Assembly (NCBI GenBank): GCA_023091665.1
Contig: JALJCQ010000022.1
Span: forward strand, 1,054,001 to 1,118,000
Reading direction: 5' to 3'
DNA from: Pythium myriotylum
Taxonomy: Eukaryota; Oomycota; Peronosporomycetes; Pythiales; Pythiaceae
DNA length: 64,000 nucleotides
The position numbers were made by a program, and so were the translations under genes. Positions 47,401-56,275 of the stretch are shown here, piece after piece. Every line of letters begins with the position of its first letter. The stretch's first letter is position 1. The notes below the pieces were generated by a model. That model saw only the letters and a list, made by a program, of their open reading frames with translations, was not told the origin of the DNA and made no database searches.

Positions 47401-50400
47401 AGGTTGTGAAAATGCTGATGATGTATGCTATCTTACGTTTTTGTGTGTGCAGTTTTGTGAATTATGGCAAGCCAGATGATGACACACATTTTCTCACTGA
47501 CAAATGGCTCAAGAAAATGCTGCTGTATTATGTATTACCATGTTGACGAATTGTGGCACAAAACTGAAGCGCTTGGTGTCAACAGGTCCGTTTTATTCAA
47601 CGAAATGCATGCAGAGGTGACCGTGCTCACCCAACGGCTCACCGCTCTTCGCGAGGCGTTGACCGAGAACGGTGATGAAAGTCATCGCCGTCGGCTCGAC
47701 GCCTCCATCACGACATGGGTTCACAATGTTCTCAAGGCGCTTGTCCCCAAGGTCGTTGAGTGGAAGTCGGCTGTTGCCAAGCCGCGCAAGGCCTATGACC
47801 AAGACCGAAACCGCACGAAGGGATACTACAAACGCTAGAAGGATTTTCACAACGTTACAGTTGCGGGGTATGACTGTACGCCAAGCATCGAGAAAGTCGG
47901 CTTGCCAAGCAACGCGAGGCTGCTGCGTTCAAGGCATATTCGAAACTACTCGGTGTGTACACTTGCATTATCATTTATGTTGGTTACGACACTCTAACAG
48001 TTTATCTGTAGCGCTACGCGAAAAGCTAGGAAAACCTCTCGAATACCCTGAGCCGGAAGACCCTATGCCCACTGTAACGATTCCTGAAAGATCGATTTTT
48101 GCCCCACTCCAAAGGCATTCGGAGCTTCTCATTGCTGTCTGCCACATTGTAGGTTGTGAAAATGCTGATGATGTATGCTATCTTACGTTTTTGTGTGTGC
48201 AGTTTTGTGAATTATGGCAAGCCAGATGATGACACACATTTTCTCACTGACAAATGGCTCAAGAAAATGCTGCTGTATTATGTATTACCATGTTGACGAA
48301 TTGTGGCACAAAACTGAAGCGCTTGGTGTCAACAGGTCCGTTTTATTCAACGAAATGCATGCAGAGGTGACCGTGCTCACCCAACGGCTCACCGCTCTTC
48401 GCGAGGCGTTGACCGAGAACGGTGATGAAAGTCATCGCCGTCGGCTCGACGCCTCCATCACGACATGGGTTCACAATGTTCTCAAGGCGCTTGTCCCCAA
48501 GGTCGTTGAGTGGAAGTCGGCTGTTGCCAAGCCGCGCAAGGCCTATGACCAAGACCGAAACCGCACGAAGGGATACTACAAACGCTAGAAGGATTTTCAC
48601 AACGTTACAGTTGCGGGGTATGACTGTACGCCAAGCATCGAGAAAGTCGGCTTGCCAAGCAACGCGAGGCTGCTGCGTTCAAGGCATATTCGAAACTACT
48701 CGGTGTGTACACTTGCATTATCATTTATGTTGGTTACGACACTCTAACAGTTTATCTGTAGCGCTACGCGAAAAGCTAGGAAAACCTCTCGAATACCCTG
48801 AGCCGGAAGACCCTATGCCCACTGTAACGATTCCTGAAAGATCGATTTTTGCCCCACTCCAAAGGCATTCGGAGCTTCTCATTGCTGTCTGCCACATTGT
48901 AGGTTGTGAAAATGCTGATGATGTATGCTATCTTACGTTTTTGTGTGTGCAGTTTTGTGAATTATGGCAAGCCAGATGATGACACACATTTTCTCACTGA
49001 CAAATGGCTCAAGAAAATGCTGCTGTATTATGTATTACCATGTTGACGAATTGTGGCACAAAACTGAAGCGCTTGGTGTCAACAGGTCCGTTTTATTCAA
49101 CGAAATGCATGCAGAGGTGACCGTGCTCACCCAACGGCTCACCGCTCTTCGCGAGGCGTTGACCGAGAACGGTGATGAAAGTCATCGCCGTCGGCTCGAC
49201 GCCTCCATCACGACATGGGTTCACAATGTTCTCAAGGCGCTTGTCCCCAAGGTCGTTGAGTGGAAGTCGGCTGTTGCCAAGCCGCGCAAGGCCTATGACC
49301 AAGACCGAAACCGCACGAAGGGATACTACAAACGCTAGAAGGATTTTCACAACGTTACAGTTGCGGGGTATGACTGTACGCCAAGCATCGAGAAAGTCGG
49401 CTTGCCAAGCAACGCGAGGCTGCTGCGTTCAAGGCATATTCGAAACTACTCGGTGTGTACACTTGCATTATCATTTATGTTGGTTACGACACTCTAACAG
49501 TTTATCTGTAGCGCTACGCGAAAAGCTAGGAAAACCTCTCGAATACCCTGAGCCGGAAGACCCTATGCCCACTGTAACGATTCCTGAAAGATCGATTTTT
49601 GCCCCACTCCAAAGGCATTCGGAGCTTCTCATTGCTGTCTGCCACATTGTAGGTTGTGAAAATGCTGATGATGTATGCTATCTTACGTTTTTGTGTGTGC
49701 AGTTTTGTGAATTATGGCAAGCCAGATGATGACACACATTTTCTCACTGACAAATGGCTCAAGAAAATGCTGCTGTATTATGTATTACCATGTTGACGAA
49801 TTGTGGCACAAAACTGAAGCGCTTGGTGTCAACAGGTCCGTTTTATTCAACGAAATGCATGCAGAGGTGACCGTGCTCACCCAACGGCTCACCGCTCTTC
49901 GCGAGGCGTTGACCGAGAACGGTGATGAAAGTCATCGCCGTCGGCTCGACGCCTCCATCACGACATGGGTTCACAATGTTCTCAAGGCGCTTGTCCCCAA
50001 GGTCGTTGAGTGGAAGTCGGCTGTTGCCAAGCCGCGCAAGGCCTATGACCAAGACCGAAACCGCACGAAGGGATACTACAAACGCTAGAAGGATTTTCAC
50101 AACGTTACAGTTGCGGGGTATGACTGTACGCCAAGCATCGAGAAAGTCGGCTTGCCAAGCAACGCGAGGCTGCTGCGTTCAAGGCATATTCGAAACTACT
50201 CGGTGTGTACACTTGCATTATCATTTATGTTGGTTACGACACTCTAACAGTTTATCTGTAGCGCTACGCGAAAAGCTAGGAAAACCTCTCGAATACCCTG
50301 AGCCGGAAGACCCTATGCCCACTGTAACGATTCCTGAAAGATCGATTTTTGCCCCACTCCAAAGGCATTCGGAGCTTCTCATTGCTGTCTGCCACATTGT

Positions 50401-51303
50401 AGGTTGTGAAAATGCTGATGATGTATGCTATCTTACGTTTTTGTGTGTGCAGTTTTGTGAATTATGGCAAGCCAGATGATGACACACATTTTCTCACTGA
50501 CAAATGGCTCAAGAAAATGCTGCTGTATTATGTATTACCATGTTGACGAATTGTGGCACAAAACTGAAGCGCTTGGTGTCAACAGGTCCGTTTTATTCAA
50601 CGAAATGCATGCAGAGGTGACCGTGCTCACCCAACGGCTCACCGCTCTTCGCGAGGCGTTGACCGAGAACGGTGATGAAAGTCATCGCCGTCGGCTCGAC
50701 GCCTCCATCACGACATGGGTTCACAATGTTCTCAAGGCGCTTGTCCCCAAGGTCGTTGAGTGGAAGTCGGCTGTTGCCAAGCCGCGCAAGGCCTATGACC
50801 AAGACCGAAACCGCACGAAGGGATACTACAAACGCTAGAAGGATTTTCACAACGTTACAGTTGCGGGGTATGACTGTACGCCAAGCATCGAGAAAGTCGG
50901 CTTGCCAAGCAACGCGAGGCTGCTGCGTTCAAGGCATATTCGAAACTACTCGGTGTGTACACTTGCATTATCATTTATGTTGGTTACGACACTCTAACAG
51001 TTTATCTGTAGCGCTACGCGAAAAGCTAGGAAAACCTCTCGAATACCCTGAGCCGGAAGACCCTATGCCCACTGTAACGATTCCTGAAAGATCGATTTTT
51101 GCCCCACTCCAAAGGCATTCGGAGCTTCTCATTGCTGTCTGCCACATTGTAGGTTGTGAAAATGCTGATGATGTATGCTATCTTACGTTTTTGTGTGTGC
51201 AGTTTTGTGAATTATGGCAAGCCAGATGATGACACACATTTTCTCACTGACAAATGGCTCAAGAAAATGCTGCTGTATTATGTATTACCATGTTGACGAA
51301 TTG

Positions 51304-51610
51304 GGGTTCGGCGCTGTCTGCGACCCTACGCAGACTCCGGCAGCTGGCTCGACGACAAAGGTCGACTCTTTGTCGTAGTCTTGGGCAGTCGTACTAACGA
51401 CCGAGCGACTGATGAGGCCATCACACGCATCTTACACACGTCCACGTGCATCCGGACGCTCCAGTACCGTCATCAGGTGGCCACTTGATGACCGAGCGGC
51501 GGGCATCGTAACGGATCGATGCCGCCAGCTGATCCATGGCTGAGCCATGGCAGGCCTAGAATGACGTCGAACTTGCCATCTAGGTCGAGTACGACAAAGT
51601 CGTCGTCGTA
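51304..51610 (-). pseudogene. decayed Pol linker downstream of the protease
   Basis: After a TAG at 51611-51613 the frame continues with YDDDFVVLDLDGKFDVILGL and PWLS, the typical end of the gypsy protease region before reverse transcriptase. It is then lost to frameshifts. A small perfect hairpin, GTCTGCG/CGCAGAC, lies at 51316-51335 beside the array junction. Confidence 0.6.
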
Positions 51611-51976
51611 CTAATTGCCTTCAAGCGTGTAGTCGAGGCCCACTACGCGTTTCATAACCTTCACCGTTGCACCAGTTGCAAGGCGCACCGTCATCCTCGT
51701 CGGAGGAATGTATCGCTCGACAACGTCGAGCCTCAAAGATTCGATAGACTGTCGTCGAACGAAGTTGTTCGACGCTCCACAGTCTACGAGGGCGCGAAGC
51801 GAAGACGAAGCGCCTTCGACTTCGAGCTCCAAGGTGATGAGGGCCTCATCATCACCTGGTGTGGCGAAGCACAGAGACTGTGCTTTGGGAGCAGCCTTCG
51901 TCAAGAGTCCCACAAACTCTCTTGACGTGACTGGATCAGTAGGGCGCTCCGCCCTACTGACCCTGACCGTTTTTTT
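51611..51976 (-). pseudogene. Ty3/gypsy protease segment of Pol
   Basis: The frame is +1 relative to gag. It overlaps the gag end at a run of seven A (minus strand, 51970-51976) and runs through PTDPVTSREFVGLLTK to the retropepsin active site LRALVDCGASNNFV (Asp-Cys-Gly where Asp-Ser/Thr-Gly is usual). It ends at a TAG at 51611-51613. Retropepsin cleaves the Gag-Pol precursor in the particle. The downstream polymerase domains are missing. The A7 run could be a frameshift site, or a one-base insertion that split an originally fused ORF. Confidence 0.7.
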
Positions 51977-53069
51977 GTTGATCATCACGCTGCTGTTTCT
52001 TCGCAGCGTGTTGATCCGACCACTGGACCTTCTTGTCCACGTGGCGGCCGCGTCCATTGCCGCGAGGCACTGGGCGCGCGGCATTACACTCATAAGCGCA
52101 ATGCCCGGTCTTCTGGCATCGATTGCAATTCTGCAATCGTTTGTCCACGCGAGGGCGCTGCTCGCTCTCGGCGTAGGAAAGATCCATGGCCTCTGGATCA
52201 GTTGAGTCTCGTCGTCTGGACGGACGATAAGCAGCAGAATGGACATAAGCCTGTCGCAGGCTGAAGTCCTCTTGGCGAGCAGCCGAGATCGCATCCTCGA
52301 GTTTATCAAACTCGAGACGGAACATCTGGGTCTTGATCGGCCCATCCTCGAGCCCCTTGATAAACGCAGCAACCTGCGTTTGATCATCGATGGGATTCTC
52401 CACGATGCAACTCACGAGGTATCGTGCGTGCTGGGCGTAAGTGTGAATATCAAGCTTACCTTGCCTGAGATCCAGGAACTCAGCACGAGCCCTGAACTCG
52501 GCTCGAGGCGGCTCAAACGCTTGTTTGATCTTGACCTTGAACTCTTCGTACGATCCGAAGCAATACGGACCATGCAACTTGAGACCGAGCGCCCACACCT
52601 TGGCACGACCTGCCAAGTTGGAGATGGCGTAGGTCACTCGCATCGCATCGTCGTCGATGCGACGGGCTTCAATGGAATCGTCGAGTTCGACGAACCAACG
52701 CAACAGGCTGTCACCGTCAGCCTTGTACTTGGAGATCTCGATCTTCAACGGCTCGACGCGTCGAGGCCGCTCTGCCGCCACAGCAGCAGAATGCTGCTGT
52801 CTCAACAACGCTGCTTGTTGAGCGCTCTGCTCGCGCAGAGCTGCAAGACTCCCTCTCGCCTCGTTCAGCTCATGCTGGATGAACTGGGCGATACTCGCGT
52901 GCTGCTCATCACGCGAGAGCGAGAGGAGCATGGCGCCGACGGCGGCTTCGCCCACCGTCGCGGCCATGCGCTGAACAGCCTGCCACTCGAGCTCACTCAA
53001 GTGGAGGAAGTTCTCACGCGAGGCGTGGCGACCCTGCGCGCCAGGGGTTTCCGGCGCAGGGGGATTCAT
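51954..53069 (-). CDS. Ty3/gypsy Gag protein, 371 aa
   Basis: An ATG at 53069-53067 opens a complete 371-codon frame. Residues 1-105 are Ala/Gln-rich, with a probable coiled coil (LNEARGSLAALREQSAQQAA). Residues about 110-260 form the retrotransposon gag core (KADGDSLLRWFVELDDSIEA, VWALGLKLHG, FEPPRAEFRARAEFLDLRQG). A CCHC zinc knuckle follows near the end (C-N-R-C, then H and C in QKTGHCAYEC). The tail is basic and Gln-rich. Gag packages the element RNA into particles. The ORF is intact although the element has lost most of Pol. It starts 32 bp inside the LTR boundary. Confidence 0.9.
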   Translation of the reverse strand: MNPPAPETPGAQGRHASRENFLHLSELEWQAVQRMAATVGEAAVGAMLLSLSRDEQHASIAQFIQHELNEARGSLAALREQSAQQAALLRQQHSAAVAAERPRRVEPLKIEISKYKADGDSLLRWFVELDDSIEARRIDDDAMRVTYAISNLAGRAKVWALGLKLHGPYCFGSYEEFKVKIKQAFEPPRAEFRARAEFLDLRQGKLDIHTYAQHARYLVSCIVENPIDDQTQVAAFIKGLEDGPIKTQMFRLEFDKLEDAISAARQEDFSLRQAYVHSAAYRPSRRRDSTDPEAMDLSYAESEQRPRVDKRLQNCNRCQKTGHCAYECNAARPVPRGNGRGRHVDKKVQWSDQHAAKKQQRDDQQKNGQGQ

Positions 53070-53090
53070 AGTCGCTGGGCGGACTTCGAA

Positions 53091-53099
53091 GTGCTACCA
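53091..53099 (-). other. probable primer-binding site
   Basis: TGGTAGCAC begins two bases inside the LTR end. TGG complements a tRNA CCA terminus, as expected for minus-strand priming. The particular tRNA was not identified. Confidence 0.55.
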
Positions 53100-53101
53100 G
53101 G

Positions 53102-53437
53102 TGTAACGAGGCTGACCTCGTTACGTCACGTACACTGTTGAGCAGTGTAGGAAGCGCGCAACACAGAGACTTGTGTTGAATCAGGCAAATGGGAAACTGA
53201 ATTTATGGATTAGGAAACCTAGAAAAACCTACTCTTTGTATATAAAACCTCGCAGATCCGCCCTTGGATTTCTGCCATCCACTCAATCACAAGACCTTAG
53301 CGTGATTGGTGGGAAATCGGGATAATATCGTAGTATATTATCCAATCAGGAGACATCGCAGCCAGATGGGTTCACGACGTTCCTATCGGACACCATTGAC
53401 ATGGGTCCGTACCATGTAACGGGCACACCCCGTTACA
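53102..53437 (-). repeat. gypsy 5' LTR, 336 bp
   Basis: On the minus strand it begins TGTAACGGGG and ends CCTCGTTACA, so it has the TG...CA ends and short inverted termini TGTAACG/CGTTACA of a gypsy LTR. A TATA-like TTTTATATACAAAG lies near 53235-53250. Further small palindromes occur near both ends (GTAACGAG/CTCGTTAC at 53103-53124 and ACACTG/CAGTGT at about 53131-53147). No 3' LTR is in the window. Confidence 0.8.
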
Positions 53438-53552
53438 GTGTAGTTCTATGTCTGTGGACACGACGCCCGGCACAAGCTCGACCACGATCTCGACCACGCC
53501 AGGCACGAGCACTACGCCAACGTTGACGACGCCTGGCGCTCCGAAGTGTTGA
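53438..53552 (+). pseudogene. tail of a Thr/Pro-rich (probably secreted) protein cut by the gypsy LTR
   Basis: Directly beyond the LTR, the plus strand reads CSSMSVDTTPGTSSTTIS and then TTPGTSTTPTLTTPGAPKC before a TGA at 53550-53552. TTPGTS-type repeats resemble the O-glycosylated C-terminal tails of oomycete cell-surface or elicitin-like proteins, but the diagnostic domain is absent. The frame is open into the LTR, which suggests the retrotransposon inserted into the gene and the 5' part lies on the missing side. It could also be chance, as the fragment is short. Confidence 0.4.
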
Positions 53553-53645
53553 GGATAGCACTTGTTGGTCGGACGGATGAAGGAAGGAGACGCTAGATGA
53601 GAGCAAATAGCTTAGTGATATTCGATTAGAGGGGAGGCTGTGGGT

Positions 53646-53933
53646 TGCCTCCTACTGCTGTGACAACGAGAAAACTGTATGCGCATGTGAAGGAAACATC
53701 AGGTGTCCACTGACAGACACTTGATGTTTCTATGTGATACAGAAAGAATGTGTGGGGTTGTGGACGCCACACGTGTCACCTCTTATCAGTTCTCGAGGTC
53801 TCAGACCCTCGGGTATAATCTCCAAGAGGTATTGTATGTGTCAGATTTGTGGTACACCCTGAGTGCCTGTTGGGTACTGACTCAAGTCGTTTACTCCAAC
53901 AGCCCCTCTGAATTGGGTCAGTGCATTTTGTGA
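53646..53933 (+). pseudogene. Copia protease-region fragment
   Basis: The frame reads STDRHLMFLCDTERM and then LQEVLYVSDLWYTLSACWV. The order TDRHLMF...EVLYV-DL matches the stretch just after the Copia protease active site. Nothing of Gag or integrase is visible around it, so it is a small relic. Assignment rests on these two short motifs. Confidence 0.35.
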
Positions 53934-53994
53934 CACCCCCAGTTTAGCGTGTCAAAATTTGACAAAGTGCCGTGCGGGAGGTTGCACACATATA

Positions 53995-54673
53995 ATACCA
54001 AGAAACACTTCGAGATACCATTCAAGACCCGAGTTCTCTAGTATCAGCCAAGCAGCGAGGATTGGACGGACTCCAGTGCGTTGGTGATTGATCGAGCGAC
54101 AGCACGATAAAAACCGCAAACGAGCTGAGAATCCATTCGGAGAATAACATTTATTTCTCTTGTATCCCTTCATTATCGTTCATGTCTGACAATAGGGTCG
54201 GCGCTGAGGTGGTGCCGACTCCAGCCTTGTGTTGAGCTGACAGGATTTGGTCACGACAAGCCGAGGCATCGGGACAAGAACAGGCTTTAGTACGGCGGCG
54301 GCGTGCACGGGAAGTCGCTGCATGGGTGCCAACCGTTGGGCTGGGCAACGTTGCCGTGGTCAGTTTCGGAACTGCGAGGTGCTGGCTCGTTGCCAGCTAC
54401 GAGGTACGGCGGCGGCGTGCACGGGAAGTCGCTGCATGGGTGCCAACCGTTGGGCTGGGCAACGTTGCCGTTAGCAGTCGTTCCATCGGCAGCAGGCTGG
54501 CCACCGTCGACGAGAGATGCTGTCGATGCGCCGCGCAGCGCGCGAGTTTCGGCGTGAACGCGAGTTCCAAGCGAAATGGTGGTGGCGGCGAGGAGCGCAA
54601 GAATGGTTTTCATCGTTTTGGCCGAATCGCTTGGTGAGAGGGGCTTGGGAACTTGGTGGCTTGTTGTGGAATG
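53995..54673 (-). repeat. left arm of a large inverted duplication
   Basis: This 679-bp segment is the reverse complement of 55320-55997 with few differences. It holds a complete secreted-protein gene plus about 290 bp downstream of it. Similarity stops at GTGGAATG on the inner side and at TTGGTAT on the outer side. Confidence 0.9.
54287..54613 (-). CDS. small secreted RxLR-motif protein with duplicated Cys/Pro module (copy 1)
   Basis: 108 residues from an ATG at 54613-54611. Residues 1-21 are a clear signal peptide (MKTILALLAATTISLGTRVHA) with an A-x-A-like end. RALR lies at 24-27, matching the oomycete RxLR pattern, but it is very close to the cleavage site and no EER motif follows. The mature part contains two 22-residue repeats (49-70 and 87-108), each holding NGWHPCSDFPCTPPPY, for four cysteines in total. 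The protein ends exactly at the second repeat. Secretion is well supported. An effector role is inference from the motif. The four cysteines and Pro/Trp content also suit a small Cys-rich apoplastic protein. It is the divergent twin of 55380-55706, with Thr instead of Ala in SSETDHG as the only noticed residue change. Confidence 0.8.
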   Translation of the reverse strand: MKTILALLAATTISLGTRVHAETRALRGASTASLVDGGQPAADGTTANGNVAQPNGWHPCSDFPCTPPPYLVAGNEPAPRSSETDHGNVAQPNGWHPCSDFPCTPPPY

Positions 54674-55319
54674 GTGTGGATTCCAGCAGTGTATGCGTGA
54701 GCGCCAGATCGAAAGGTTTCACGGGGAAATATCACATTTGCAGGAATCCACATCAGTCCTTGTTTTGATGCGCAATCCATCTCAGAAGAACAGTTCTCAT
54801 GTGAAATCCACCAACGCTAATCGTGTAGTTGAAACTAGACGATGTATGCGATGCAGCAACAACCCAAGTCGGAATTTTTCTTGATGTATCCAAAACCACC
54901 ACTGATTACACTTCCATTTCAGGTGGTATCTATCATTTCAGCACCAGTTCTAGTCCATAGCCCAAGCGTGATACGGGTCCAACTCTCTTAATAAATTCGC
55001 CTAAATTACGCGGGAGCCAAAAAACATCCAGCTGAGTCGACTCCGCTCATCCTGCTGTGGGACTTGCGTAGCCCACAAGCTGCAACTCCAACCACTTCAA
55101 GACTTATGGAGAATGGGTCAGAACGCCGCAGTTCAACATCACCTCTCGCGCTTCGCTTCGATATCACAACTCCTAGATTTCACGCAGCCACTTCGTCGAG
55201 CTTCCCCCCCCCCCCCAGCCGCGAGCTAACACAAACACCCTCCACCATGACACGTCGTGAGATGGAGACCACCCCACACCCTTTCTAGATCAGACCAAAC
55301 CCTCTTGGCAAAACTAGCT
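54674..55319. promoter_or_regulatory. shared spacer between divergent secreted genes
   Basis: This single-copy 646-bp spacer contains the upstream regions of both genes. A run of 13 C lies at 55204-55216. No convincing ORF is present. The copy-2 initiator lies at its right edge, and the copy-1 side lacks the complete motif. Confidence 0.5.
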
Positions 55320-55325
55320 CATTCC
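55317..55325 (+). promoter_or_regulatory. oomycete initiator (GCTCATTCC) of secreted gene copy 2
   Basis: GCTCATTCC lies 55 bp upstream of the ATG at 55380 and matches the core of the known oomycete transcription-start element. The duplicated arm begins at its C (55320), so copy 1 has ACACCATTCC at the same place. Confidence 0.65.
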
Positions 55326-55997
55326 ACAACAAGCCACCAAGTTCCCAAGTCCCTCTCACCAAGCGATTCGGCCAAAACGATGAAAACCATTCTTGCGCTC
55401 CTCGCCGCCACCACCATTTCGCTTGGAACTCGCGTTCACGCCGAAACTCGCGCGCTGCGCGGCGCATCGACAGCATCTCTCGTCGACGGTGGCCAGCCTG
55501 CTGCCGATGGAACGACTGCTAACGGCAACGTTGCCCAGCCCAACGGTTGGCACCCATGCAGCGACTTCCCGTGCACGCCGCCGCCGTACCTCGTAGCTGG
55601 CAACGAGCCAGCACCTCGCAGTTCCGAAGCTGACCACGGCAACGTTGCCCAGCCCAACGGTTGGCACCCATGCAGCGACTTCCCGTGCACGCCGCCGCCG
55701 TACTAAAGCCTGTTCTTGTCCCGATGCCTCGGCTTGTCGTGACCAAATCCTGTCAGCTCAACACAAGGCTGGAGTCGGCACCACCTCAGCGCCGACCCTA
55801 TTGTCAGACATGAACGATAATGAAGGGATACAAGAGAAATAAATGTTATTCTCCGAATGGATTCTCAGCTCGTTTGCGGATTTCATCGTGCTGTCGCTTG
55901 ATCAATCATCACGCACTGAAGTCCGTCCGATCCACGCTGCTTTGCTGATACCAGAGAACTCGGGTCTTGAATGGTATCTCGAAGTGTTTCTTGGTAT
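55320..55997 (+). repeat. right arm of a large inverted duplication
   Basis: This 678-bp partner of 53995-54673 has few differences and about one net indel. It includes the leader, coding region and downstream flank of the secreted gene. Spacer plus arms could extrude as, or be transcribed into, a long hairpin. Confidence 0.9.
55380..55706 (+). CDS. small secreted RxLR-motif protein with duplicated Cys/Pro module (copy 2)
   Basis: 108 residues from the ATG at 55380-55382. An upstream in-frame extension exists, but the signal peptide and initiator place the start here. Signal peptide 1-21, RALR 24-27 and repeats 49-70 and 87-108 are as in copy 1. The residue before DHG is Ala (SSEADHG). This copy has the intact initiator 55 bp upstream and a short leader free of ATGs, so it is the more likely expressed copy and probably the parent. 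AATAAATG at about 55839-55846 may be the polyadenylation signal. The codons show no stops or frameshifts in either copy, so both appear to be intact or recently duplicated. Confidence 0.85.
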   Translation: MKTILALLAATTISLGTRVHAETRALRGASTASLVDGGQPAADGTTANGNVAQPNGWHPCSDFPCTPPPYLVAGNEPAPRSSEADHGNVAQPNGWHPCSDFPCTPPPY

Positions 55998-56275
55998 AGT
56001 TGGAATGTCTGCTTGCACAAAGAAAGTGCCCATACTAACAGTTCATAGTAACCGATTGTGCTCGAGCGCCATGCATGCAAAATTTATGAAAACGCTCGCC
56101 AAGACGTCACCCCAACGGTCAACTTCTCGATCATAACCGTTCTCCTAACAAGGCATATTGATGACCAAGACGAAGACCTACAAACAGTGCGTGAGAAATC
56201 GTTACATAGCTCGGCTGTAGCTATTTAATGCGCTCAACGGACTTCACCTTCATCATCATCAATTTACAATTCAAT
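55998..56275. other. unassigned DNA beside the LINE fragment
   Basis: It includes a CATCATCATC stretch (56251-56260) directly after the LINE fragment end, which may be that element's short-repeat tail (GATGATGATG on the minus strand). Nothing else is recognised. Confidence 0.4.

Larger units (their letters stand above)
16203..51303 (+). repeat. tandem array of a 750-bp unit, about 46.8 copies
   Basis: From the second unit on, the sequence repeats with an exact 750-bp period, head to tail, for 35.1 kb. By eye the copies are nearly identical. Only four departures were noticed: a one-base deletion near 16257 in the first unit, T instead of C at 16561, G instead of A at 17039, and T instead of C at 38311. 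The first unit is incomplete at its left side and the last stops at 51303 in mid-unit. The unit carries intron-like and exon-like segments, so it appears gene-derived. Such homogeneity implies very recent amplification or continuing homogenisation by unequal exchange or gene conversion. Assembly expansion or compression of the copy number is possible. Confidence 0.97.
51304..53437 (-). mobile_element. truncated Ty3/gypsy retrotransposon (5' half)
   Basis: In element order, on the minus strand, it contains a 336-bp 5' LTR, a primer-binding site, an intact gag and a protease segment with early Pol. It then ends where the 750-bp array begins. Reverse transcriptase, RNase H, integrase and 3' LTR are absent. 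The abrupt loss at the array junction suggests a deletion or rearrangement linked to array formation, or an assembly join. Confidence 0.85.

Noticed and set aside
16172..51229. Repeated open frames of 185 and 124 residues (plus) and 85 residues (minus) in every array unit as dozens of genes
   Set aside because: They overlap each other and cross intron-like segments, and they recur only because the unit recurs. None has a recognisable domain or supported start. They are described as unit content instead.
16203..51303. CRISPR array or ribosomal DNA array
   Set aside because: There are no short repeats with unique spacers and the genome is eukaryotic. No 5S, 18S or 28S-like sequence was seen in the unit.
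51970..51976. A-AAA-AAC slippery heptamer as a -1 frameshift site in the gypsy gag
   Set aside because: The motif is in the right phase, but the -1 frame soon stops and the protease lies in the +1 frame.
51708..53141. Plus-strand open frames of 165 and 300 residues
   Set aside because: They are antisense to the gypsy gag and protease, which carry clear zinc-knuckle and protease motifs.
55064..55288. 74-residue frame between the secreted genes
   Set aside because: It is Ser/Thr/Pro-rich and crosses a poly(C) tract. It has no conserved feature and lies in the likely promoter spacer.
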